The notes under the pieces were generated by a model. That model searched no databases. It was not told the DNA's origin and worked only from the letters and a program-made list of their open reading frames with translations. From Punctularia strigosozonata HHB-11173 SS5 (taxonomy: Eukaryota; Basidiomycota; Agaricomycetes; Corticiales; Punctulariaceae), in contig NW_006767435.1 in the NCBI RefSeq assembly GCF_000264995.1, positions 1,632,073 through 1,696,072 on the forward strand: a stretch of DNA of 64,000 nt, read 5' to 3'. How positions within the stretch are numbered: the first letter of the stretch is position 1; every line of letters begins with the position of its first letter. Positions 45,242-56,400 of this stretch are shown piece after piece. The translations under genes were made by a program, and so were the position numbers.

Positions 45242-47241
45242 ATGTTATCTGCGCTGGAGCTCCTGGAAGCTGTCGCTGCTCTCTTACCTTTGTTCGCTTG
45301 GTGTTATAAAACGTCGTCACACCGAGAGCCTTATCCTCCAGGACCGCCTCGCAAACCTGTACTTGGTTCGTTATAGCTAGCGATCGTGCGATTTTCCAAG
45401 TATTCATGATCCTCAGGAAATCTGCACCAACTACCCGAGAGTCATCCATGGCTTACATGGGCTGAGTGGTCGAAAGTCTACGGTGATTGAATGCAATAGC
45501 AAAATATGTTACCCCTTGCTCATGGTAGACTCTTGCTAGGCCCAATACTATACCTTCGTCTCTTCACCCGACAGCTCGTTATCCTCAACACTGCGAAATC
45601 TGCATACGATCTTCTTGATGCACGAGCTGAGATCTACTCCGCGCGACCAGAAGCACCCTTTAACGGCAACATATGCAACCGCAAACACGCCGTGTTCTCC
45701 ATATCCGACAAGCATCCTCGTTTCAAGGTTTATCGAAGGCTGCTCGCCACGAATCTCAACCCGCGTGCCATTGTAGGCTACCGCGACGTGCAAGCATCGG
45801 AAGCTCGTGCTCTCGTTCGTCGGCTTTTAGAATCCCCCGACGCCTACGACGAGCATATCCGGAGGAACGCCGCGAGCGTAATCTTGTACCTTGCCTACGG
45901 CTACTCCGTCCAAGACGGAAATGATGCAATGCTGCAATTAGTGCGTGATGCATCACTTTCCGTGGAGGAGGCTGTGAAACCTGGCCGATGGATGGTGGAC
46001 TCGTTTCCGATCTTGCAATTCTTCCCCGAATGGTTACCGGGCACCTCTTGGAAGCGTATCGGGGCAAGTTTCCGAGCGACCTTTGACCGGTTTCGTGACA
46101 TTCCGTTCGCGTGGACGAAGGAGCAAATAGTTTGTTCCTCGCCTGCGCACATGGGGAAGAGTATCAATTGACGATGATGCGGTGCAGGCAAAAGGGACAT
46201 GTACCCCATCATTCACCTCGCGATGCTTGCTTCGAGAGGATGGACGAAGGTTGACAGCTGAAGAGGAGGACATTGTCAAGTGGGTGGCCAATGGCCTGTA
46301 CGCAGGGGGGTCTGACACGGTTTGTCCCGTCGTCAACATTGATTTTCTGCGTAGTGATATTGTTGCGCAGACAGGAGCGGCTATGGGATCTTTCTTCCTG
46401 GTTATGGCAAGGTATCCCGACATTCAATCTCGGTGTCAGGCCGAAATCGATGCGGTCTGCGGCCACGAGCGACTCCCGACCCTTGACGACCGCGATGCTC
46501 TGCCGTACGTTGTTGCGACCATCAAGGAGATTTTGAGATGTTATCCCGTCGCCAACATGGGTGAGTGCCATCGTGATGAAACGTCGCAGGTTGATCATGT
46601 CTCGTCCATGAAAGGCATAGCGCATAGATGTACGGAGGACGACGTGTACAATGGGTTACATATACCAAGGAACTCAGTGGTCATCGCGAACATTTGGTGA
46701 TTGCTAACGTCTCAAGTAGCACCGGCTTATACTGATGCCGTTCAGGGCGCTGCTCCATGATGAGGCAACCTACCCAGATCCTTACACTTTCAATCCGGAG
46801 AGGTTCCTCGGACCAAATCCCCAATTGGACAGTCGCAAGTTTGCCTTCGGCTTCGGGCGGCGTGAGTTTGCGCAGTGCTTGACCGGCGCGTTCTGATCAT
46901 CTCATTTATCCGTTCCAGGTGCTTGTCCCGGTAATTATTCATTGCTCTCCCCTTGGTGCCCTCATACTCTATACTCAATGGTCTTACAGGCTTGTACTTT
47001 GCAGAAGCTTCCCTTTTCGTCAACATTACCCATATTCTCGCCGCGCTGATCATCAGACCTGGCTTGGACGAATATTCAGGGCAAGATATCACCCCAGAAC
47101 CACGGCATTCTTCCGGCGTTGTCAGGTAGGTCATCACCCTCTCGTGCGATTTCACCGGCTTAAAATTGTCGTAGTCACCCAGAACCAATCAAGTGTCGAA
47201 TTACGCTGCGTTCAGTGGCTGCGAGGAGACTGTTCGACTAA
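45242..47241 (+). CDS. Cytochrome P450, copy 3 (diverged, apparently intact)
   Basis: Same family as copies 1 and 2 but more diverged and with extra introns. It starts MLSALELLEAVAALLPLFAW with YPPGPPRKPVLG. NLHQLPESHPWLTWAEWSKV and YLRLFTRQLVILNTAKSAYD follow, then HPRFKVYRRLLATNLNPRA. Helix I is YAGGSDTT, ExxR is KEILRC, then VYNGLHIPRNSVVIANIW and FNPERFLGPNP. The heme loop FAFGFGRRACPGLYFA is assembled over three exons. The middle one is 12 nt (46919-46930) and contains the ligand Cys codon (46924-46926). It ends CRITLRSVAARRLFD at 47241, aligned with the same last exon as copy 2. I found no stop or frameshift. The junction before AHRCTEDDV (about 46615) is the weakest. Confidence 0.82.
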
Positions 47242-47627
47242 TATAAGTTCAGTTTCTTGCATATTGATATGTGGATTGCTGTGGACGATCCGGACAGTCT
47301 CGCACCTTCATGTATTGAACAAGCCCATCGTGTATCGATAGATAGATGCAATCACATTCGCTCATGCCGGCTACTGCTCACCGGGACGGTAGCGCGCGAA
47401 GCTGCTATCACCAAGCTAATATCCTTGCTGAGCACGGAAAATGGAGCACGGAAAATGGTCATTGCAAGGACGCCGTGGGCGTTGACCGCCTTCTGCTGAT
47501 GCCATTCGGCGTCCAATCATGCTGCGAAACATTGCTGACACAGAACCCGTTTCACGGAGTCGTGCCTAGCCACCCTTAATATGATCACGACCCAACGTGC
47601 TACGACCACATTGACAACTTGCACGCC
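47242..47627. other. Convergent 3' intergenic region
   Basis: About 385 bp between the stops of P450 copy 3 and ILV3. No coding signal was seen. Confidence 0.5.
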
Positions 47628-50611
47628 TCAATCGCAGTATGCTCCAACGTTGGCAGGCTACATCACGATGAGTCAAAGCCCTTGGTCCTCGGTGATGAGC
47701 TCTTACCGCGACATCCCGTGCGTATCTGAAGAGTATTCCCCTTTTCTCTTTCAGTTCGCCTTTGTCCGATGCTTGCCATTCTTGCAGGCGCCGCTGCTGC
47801 TCGGCCTCGTCGACAAGCCAGCTGATCGACCTGCTGTTCGTGTCGATGACCACTTTATCTCCATCCTGTACGAGTGCAATTGGGCCTCCGACACGAGCTT
47901 CTGGGGTTACGTGACCTTACGACCAAGCAGGAGGTTAGATTCCCGTATGCTGGACCATGATGCGCCATACCGATGATGAATCCGCGAGATGCCCCGGAAA
48001 ATCGGCCGTCGGTGATGAGAGCCGTCGTGTTGCCCAATCCGGCGCCCATCAATGCTCCGGTCGGTCCAAGCATCTTGCAAAGTGAGATCAAGACATATAT
48101 ATTTATATATATTGTGAATCAGCTGAACTCAACGCACTTCTGGCATCCCTGGAGCCCCTTTCGGGCCTTGGTAGCGGAATATCAGAACCGTACCCGGTTT
48201 GATTTTCCCTGCTTCAAGTGCAGTATAAAAGGGTTCCAGGCTGAGGGCGTTTTTTTACTTCTAGTTGTTCCTTGGCAAGCTGGTTGCGAGGACTCACGTA
48301 TCGAAGCACATCGCGACGCCTTCGAACTTCGTACCCTCCTTTCCGGTGATCTTCGCCACCGCTGAGTCAGGAGCCAGGTTCCCGCGAAGGATGGTGATAT
48401 GTCCGGTACGCTTGATAGGGTCTTCGAGCCTCCTAACTACGTCCTGATTATCAAAACGCAGCTCTTCGACATCTGCCAGGTTCTCAGCAAGTGTCTGTAG
48501 TAACGTCAGCGAACGGACCAGTACAACTTTATCTCATCTCGTACCTTGCCGGTAACAGTCAGTTGTGAGCCATCGATCAAGTTGGTGTGGTTTAACAAAT
48601 ATTTGAGCAAGGCAGGAATACCGCCAACTTTGTGCAAATCCTCCATGTAATACTTGCCAGAGGGTCTACCTGGCATCAGATCAGGCTTCGGAGGTTACTC
48701 AGAAAACCTCACTTCAGGTCCGCAAGGTACGGTGTACGGTCTGCTACGTCCTGGAAGTCGTCAATTGTCAGGTGAATGTCCGCCGCTCTGGCCATAGCAA
48801 GAAAGTGCAAGACCTAAACATGCACAACATCGACGTCAGATGGTGGCGATAGGATAGATCGGAACGTACCGCGTTGGTAGATCCACCGATCACATTCACG
48901 ATCGCGATGGCATTGAGGAAACTGTTCCGAGTAAGGATATCCCTGCGATGTGGCAATAACGCTGAGCGGATGACACGCGTACGGAGAAGAGACTCACTTG
49001 GGTTTCAAATCCAATTCGAGCAGTTTTTTCAGATATTTCGCTGCTCTGTAGCATTCCTGGATCTTTGCTGATGCGATATCATTCGCTGGCACACGTGGAA
49101 TGAGTTTGGACGTACCTGGATAGGTTGCAGGGATTCCCGACGAGTACGGAAGAGACAATCCAAGCACTTCCAAAGCAGAGCTCATGGTGTTGGCTCTGCA
49201 ACGATATATCAAGCTCAATGGATTCCGTCACCATGGAGCTGCGTACGTATACATTCCACCTGGTGATGGTGTGAGTATCATTGAATCACACGGCTGTGGC
49301 ACTTACCGCAACTTCCGGGACCTGGGCAGGCGTGTCTAACAACATCCTGGCGCTCAGCATCACTGATCTTCCCTACTGCGAAGGCACCTGCAGAAAGAGG
49401 TCAATAGCACTGATTGGAAGGATACTCGACTGAACGAACCGAAGGACTCGAAGGCGTCGGAAATATTGACAGTGTCTCCCGCTTTGTATCCCAGATGAGG
49501 GCAGTCTACCTGGCGGACACCCGGTTGGATCGTCCCTCCGTACACTATGATTGTAGGACGATTGTGCCTTGCAGCAGCGATGACACAGCCAGGCATGTTT
49601 TTGTCGCATCCGGGAACAGCAATATTCCCATCGTAATGTTGGGCCTGAGGGTCACGAAGTTAGCTACGCACGATGTGCCCAATGCCGTCCACCGACCATG
49701 ACGACCTATTATCAGTCAGTTCAAAGATCTCAGTTCACAAAACAGTAGTGTATCGTACCGCTTCAATGGAGTCGGCTATGATGTCGCGGCTTGGAAGCCT
49801 GAAAATGATGTTGCTGAACAGGCGCCCGCACACATAAAAGCAAAGAACCCAACGAATAGCGCATCCCTGCATATACGAGATGACATTAATCATTGTTCTG
49901 GACTGATCAATATATTGTGTACCGTCTGTTCCCATTGTTATAGCATCGCTGCATGTCAAATGTGGAAGAATGCTACAATTAAAAATGAGGAGGAGTCATA
50001 CCTAACCCCAATGGTATTGAATATGAATCCCACGAGATCTTCCTGTTCGCAGCCTTCCTTCACTTTCTTGGCTAGGTCAAGCTAAGATAGTACGATATGA
50101 GTGAGCGGTATCGACTCCTCAGGTCGCGTCCAACGTACAAGATGCGCGTTGCAAGGATTTCCTGATGGGCCAATCGATATAGTAGCAATAGAGGAGATGA
50201 AATATCACCTACCCTCCCACCAAATGGGGGATATCCCGATCTAACAGGGCCCGGATTAGATTCGGTTTCGGACGAAAGCATGGCGAAGCACCTGAGCCTT
50301 GTTCATGTCTTCCTCTTGTAGCCCAACGGCGTACACTGTGCACCATCGTACCTCACGTCAATGTTCGTTTGTATCCAAGAAATGCTTACGCATTGCTTGC
50401 GCCCCTCCGCGCATCTATAACATAATGAGCAGAAGCTACCAATGTATGTCGACACAGTGCATACCTTATTCTGCGTCAATTGACAGGAAATCTTGTTAAG
50501 CTTGACGTCGCCATTGTTGACTCTTGAAACAGGATGGCTTGGACGGAGATTATTAGTTGAATCGTACTGAACAATGTCGTAGACTCACATCTGTACATCT
50601 GAGGAGGCCAT
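47628..50611 (-). CDS. ILV3: Dihydroxy-acid dehydratase
   Basis: Fe-S enzyme that converts 2,3-dihydroxy acids to 2-keto acids in valine and isoleucine synthesis, normally mitochondrial. Starts MASSDVQ at 50611 and ends PANVGAYCD. The exon chain reads [19 protein letters not shown], then [161 protein letters not shown] and the C-terminal [16 protein letters not shown]. The cluster cysteines of CNAHL and [10 protein letters not shown] are present. Many very short introns and exons occur, two of them 13 nt (49854-49866) and 9 nt (49697-49705). No clear mitochondrial presequence is visible, so a 5' exon could be missing. Confidence 0.92.
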
Positions 50612-50874
50612 GATAGCTAAGTGAAAGATGCGACGCCTGCCCTCACACACCTCCACCCCATCTATTGGGTGATCTGGATGCTGAACCCGCGGGTCACCCA
50701 TGACCACCACAACGCTGTATTTGGGTGCACACGTGATGCATGAGGACCTCCGGAACGCCGTGCCGCTCATGCCGCAGGTTCTTTGCGATGGACCAAGGGA
50801 AAGCAAACGCATGCGGCATTCGAACGGCAGTAGCAAATAGTCATACAGAGGCGTCTAGTCAACTCCAAGTCGGC

Positions 50875-53213
50875 CTAGAAGTCGAGACCTTCCACACGGA
50901 ACTCCTCCACAGGCGCATGTGCACGAGCCTTCTCCACAAGATCAGGTCGTTTCTGGGGCGCCACGTTGTTCAGTCAAATGGCACAACGCTCATAGGCTGC
51001 CTGCTTACCATCTCCATGAAAGCGCGTACGAGAGTGAGCCACAATTGCTCGCTCTTCTCACCACCAGCCACATCCTGTGAAGCCAAAGCACTAAGCAGAT
51101 GTTCCGCGGCTTCCTGATAAGCACCAATGTTGATGCCTGAAAACAGCGTTCAGTGCGACGTTTATACATCACGTATGCAAGGACTTGCAAGCAACAGCAA
51201 CATTGTAAACTGCGCGGGTGTACGTCGGTCGCAGTTGCAACGCTTCCCTATACGCTCCAAGTGCTTCCTCCGGCTTGTTCCCGTTGCTCAGGCATGATCC
51301 ATATCGGTTCCACAGCAGATAGTCTGCTGGACGTTGCGTGAGGGCACTTTCGAAGCAATCCTTGGCGTGTTCGTAGTCCGTCTGATTGTAGAACAGCACT
51401 CCGAGACCGATTTGAACGTCCGGATCGACGATTCCTTGAGCATGTTGCGTCCGTGCAAGTCCGAGGAAAAGGTCACTAATGCGTTCGCGTGAAGACCAGG
51501 CTGAGCCTTTCAACGATTCCAAGGTCTCGTGTGGTATTGGATACTCCGGGAACCGCGTACGGAACCATTGAAGGAGCATCGCGTTCGATGCGCGATCATA
51601 TCCCTCGTTCGTGTACGAAATGGCGAGCGACTGGAACGAAACGATGAGGAAAGTGATGCTGACGGGTGGGGCGGACTGACCATCATGCCCTGACCCGCAT
51701 TTCCTGCTTCTTCGGCTTTCTTTACGCCTTCCGTGAGGGCACGCATAGCCGCATCCTCGCGTTCGTCCATTGCTCTAGTTTCTCCCAACAGAATCCACGT
51801 CTCGAATCCTCCCTGACCTAGCTCGCCCTTTTGTATGGCAGCTTCTAGAAGCAGGGCCGCTTCGCTGAGAGAGCCGCCCCTGGCGAGCAAATCTTTGGCG
51901 TCAGCTAGTAAAGAACCGGAAGGAATAGAAATATCGAGGTATTTGTTGTCGGGGGCTGCACCACAGGCACGTCAGCACGCACGGTCGTCGCCGACAGGTT
52001 AAGCTTCACGCACCGAACTCGTACGGCCCTAGAAGAGGTATGCCTTGATCGTCATACTTCAGACTTGACTCCGGGTAACGCCCGTCGTCATAATCTCCAA
52101 GACCCTGATCCCATGCGTTCAGCATATCTTCGTTATAGTTCAGGTTGTCTCGTTCCGAAGACATCAACTGGTTGAACTCGGCCTCCCACTTCGCGAGATC
52201 TTCTTTCGGAGGGGGTAGGTCTGAGGTTTGCAACTCATCCCATACACTGACAATAAGATGGTTCAGCGTTTTGATGTACTGGAAGTACAGTAAGCTTACT
52301 GTTTGAAGTCCGTTTCCAGCTGCGCTGCCTGAGTGTCACTAACGATATTTTCGAGGGTGACACCCGCCAACGACTCCTCCAAACCCGTGTCGTTCTCGTC
52401 AACTTCGACAATCCGTGAGCTGCTAGCCTGCTTGGACTCTTTGGCTCCCATTACTTGCATGAAAGCAGCCTCGAAATCGGCTTCGGTCATCTTCCCCTTC
52501 CCTTTACCAGGTACGAAAGCGATACTCGGGCTTTGCATAGGCCCATTCATATAGCTTGTACCCATGCCGTACATCCCCATCGTCGAGGGCGCCCATTGAA
52601 CGCGCTGTTGCCCCGAAGGCTGCTGCTCTGGTTAGAGTGAGCGGTAGTTTGTGCCGGAGCCGGGAGCGGCTTACGGTGCAAGGGTGCTAGACTCGGTTCG
52701 TTGTCGAAAGGTCCCACGGATTCCATCGACTTGAATTCGTTGGCCCATGACGCGCCAGCATGGTGTTGATGCTGTGGAACGGCAGAGTCATTCTTGTGCA
52801 TCTCTGGCCAAGCAACGCCCATATTCCGTTGCACATCGTGGATCGCTGATGGGACGTATTGCGGTATGGAAAGAGGTCCTTGCGGTGTACCGTAGTTATC
52901 GCTCTCAAAGAACCGGCGAGCTAACGCAGCGTCCTGCGGTGTCGCCACTTGTGAGGAAGAACTGGGCAAGTGCTGAAGCTATGGCACCTAAGTCGATGCA
53001 AGGATAGATGGTATGACATTATTGACTCACCCTAGACGACGATGGTCCTGCGACCCTGTCCTTTCCTGTCGTTAACAACAAATTCCCTCAACACGTTGTA
53101 TACAAACCTACCTGTTGCAGGCTACGATCTCCTTCTGCGTGCTTCAGGACTTGCGAAAGAGGATTAGACACGACAGCACATTCTGAACCGGATATGAGCC
53201 CCTGCAATGACAT
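50875..53213 (-). CDS. PEX5: Peroxisomal import receptor PEX5
   Basis: Cycling receptor for PTS1 (SKL-type) cargo. The first exon begins MSLQGLISGSECAVVSNPLS at 53213 and contains the conserved N-terminal Cys needed for ubiquitin-dependent recycling. The second is DRVAGPSSSR, the third SSQVATPQDAALARRFFESD. Pex14/Pex13-binding WxxxF/Y motifs are visible as WANEF and WEAEF, with a weaker WPEMH. The C-terminal half is the TPR domain: WILLGETRAMDEREDAAM, PDVQIGLGVLFYNQTDYEHA, DCFESALTQRPADYLLWNRY, NGNKPEEALGAYREALQLRP and TRAVYNVAVACKSL. It ends with GLDF at 50875. All recognised junctions are GT-AG. The arrangement is ordinary and no defect was seen. Confidence 0.93.
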
Positions 53214-53481
53214 GTCAGAGTCGTTGCGTCTAGAGCAATTTACTAGTGTGCGGTTGGGGAGGATGAAGCGCTTAGCGCTGACTGTTGCATGAGCCGCGTT
53301 TGTGGTGGAGCGTTTCACGTGAAAGGTTCCTTATAATGACCAGGCAATATGTACTTCTCGGACGAAGACCGTACAGTACTGTATGTAAGATTTTGCGTGC
53401 GTCTTGATACATCGTACATTACGAATACGAAGGTGGTGCGATTCTAACCGGCTTGGGCCTGTCGGAACCGGTCTCCATAGT

Positions 53482-56400
53482 CTACCGAATCATGACTAGG
53501 AGGAGCTGGCGCGCGCGCGAGTGTCTCACACAGCAACTCTCCCCCATGCCCAAGGGCTGTCTTGTGCTCCACGACCTCGCGCCAACCGCTCGAATTCGAT
53601 CGCTTGGGTATTGTCGGCGACGAGGGAATGGTTTCCGCCTCCTATAGCTGCCCCGCATTCGGGGCATCGTCCGGCTTGCATTGCCCCACCGCACTACGCG
53701 ACATCAGCGACACAGTTCCCAGACGCGCACGACCGACACCACGTACCTCTGTGATCACGTACGTGTGGCCATTGGGGCATTGGTAGTAATGACCCGTGTG
53801 CGCTAGCATATCGTTAGTCGCGGACAAAAGCCCATTGATGGAGCAGGCAGGCTCACTGAAGTCCAAAGCCTTGACGATGTTCGTCATCTCGTCAAGAGAA
53901 AGCGGTTGATAGAATGCGTCACCCCGAATTGATTGTAATAGCGATTCCCATTGACCGATGATCTTCTCAGCCGCCTCGATGAACTCTGATGTGAGCCATT
54001 GCTCTTCCGCTCTCTGCTCAGTACCTCGACCTTCTCTATGATTCGCGCAGGTAGCCTCGGCGAACTCTCTAGTATCCTCCAGCCATCTTGTGGCATTCTC
54101 CAGCAAATCATCCCGTCTTTCCTTGAAGGTGCCGGTTTGGCGAGTCATGAACACCGCAAAACGGAACTCCTCCAGGTTCGCTCGCATGATCATCAACGAC
54201 GTCTTCGTAACTTGACGGCGGCTCTGGGAAGCCTGGGCTATCTCTTGCGCTTTCATAGCGTCTGCCGTACAGGTCTTCAGAACGAATGCGATGTATTCCG
54301 CCCAGCTGCGACAGTGTTCAGGGAGAGGCAAAACAGCTTTCTTCGTGAGCGTCTCGAGCCAGGCCCTTGCAAGATCAGCTAGGAGGAACCTGACTTGCAG
54401 AGTCGCCCAGTAGGCCTCTACCCTGAAACGCGAGTCTGCTCGAGGCCGTGGTTGCCCCACACCTATAGTAGCGACTCGCATAGCATGCTCTTCAATGTTG
54501 CGGGGAGCTGTTGCCGGGTCAGCTAAGGAACGATCCTTCTCCAAGTTATAGAGACTTGTGAAAGCGGCTTCCCAGGCATGAATATGAGAGGACCGTGTGG
54601 TTGCAACGTCCACCGCCTTTTGATATGCAGCCAGTAAGTTTTCCGTGACCGTCTTCCAAGTTCGAGTGTCAGCGAGAGGAATCGGGAAGAGATCGGCGTT
54701 CCCGGGGTGCAGGGCCCTGGTTGGGCACGGGCTATCGCCTAGCGCCTTGAGGATGGCCTTGCGCTTCTTCAGGTGTTTCTTCCTCCGTTCCTCAGTGGTT
54801 ACCGCGTTGCTTATGGGGACGTTGGCAGCTTCTGTGGTCAGTGCACTCTCCAGTTCCGATTTCGACCTGGCATTCATGCGCTCGTGGGCCTGACGGAGGT
54901 CGCGTGACATGTTGGACGCGACGTTCCGCTCCAGGATGTCAAGGTCCGCACGTTTGTAGGCGCGACCGTATCTTGAAGCGACAATAGGACCACGGCAGGT
55001 AGGACAAGTCTTCGGATGAAGGAACCCGGATGGGGGGATAGCGAGGCGAAGCCATGAACCTCCTGAGCCATCAGGTCCGATTTCCCGGTCGTAGAAGGAA
55101 TTGAGATCGCAGTGACCGTCGAGTGTCTCCACGGTAAATGTATGACGACATGGAAGTGTGATGAGCAACTCGTCGAGAGTCTCATGATCCGGTTCAACTT
55201 CCTGTAATGTGCGACCCAGGATGACGTCCACAACTTGCTCCTTCTGCACCGGCGATGCACATATTGGGCACGTTTGGATCTGGCAGTCTTCGCCGCACAC
55301 TAGAACCCAGGAAAGAGGTAAGAACGACGCGGGTTCAGTAGTGAATAACGAGATCGTTCACCTGATGGACATCTGTGGCCGCAGAGCAGAATGGTGCTGC
55401 AGCGTCTGTCACATGGGAGTCTGGCACACACCTGCAAAAGCTACCGTCAGGCTTCAACTTGCACGCAGGAGGTGGCGAAATGGCACGCACAGATCCGCAC
55501 GGTACAGGGCAAGAATAGTGAGGGCATGCCCTGGTAGAATGACAGTATCAGTGAATGAATGCCAACATCCGCACTTGTGGTTTACCATGTACATGGCTCC
55601 TGGCAAGGAGCGCAAGCTGCGCCACATGGCTTTCTGCACCGCGCGTGTTCACACACTTGGCGACACGATTCTTTACAGAATGATGTACATTCGTGGGTCT
55701 CTGAGCATGGATTTTGGCATCGATGCCCGCAAAACAGGGATCGTTCGCATGGATGCGGTTTGTGATTTGTTCTTGGCACTTTAGACTCCTCGTCGCCGGG
55801 GCGGGCATTGAACGCTTGACATTGGGAGCATGGTGAAGGGCATGTCTTGTTGCAACATCCCATTGGCGTATTACAAGGTGAAGGACAAGAAAAATTGGAG
55901 GGATCTTCATAGCACGGGAGGACAGCGACATGCTCGCAGCTAGGGAGTGCGCGTTCCACAGGAACCTCGCATGGAACCTCTTCGAGGTTTTGCATGATAT
56001 AACTGTACCAGGCTCAATAAGACATAAAACCAGGCAAAAATCGTTGTTCATGACTGACCATGGAACACTAGTCTTCTGATGCCCGCAGGGCAACGTCACA
56101 TCCTTGATAGGGAAATGGCAGTCACCACACGGATCTGCACACAGACCACGGCAGGGATGTCCACGGGGGCAGAGTCTGGTGCATTGCTGATTGCATATGA
56201 CGGCAATGTGGCCAGGATCATCTGCATGGCACTAATAGGGTTGAAGTAAACCAACAATGGCGGTGGTGAACCATGCAAACCTTGTAAGGACACAGATGAC
56301 CGCACTTCAGTCGGGTAGCACAAGCTCGCAGGCAGCCACCTGGTATTTTTGTAAGGTGCAGCGGCGTCAAGATACAATTCCGTACATACCATCCGGTGCG

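Noticed and set aside
47501-47600. Possible gene between P450 copy 3 and ILV3
   Set aside because: Short unsupported ORFs in a 385-bp convergent 3' interval.
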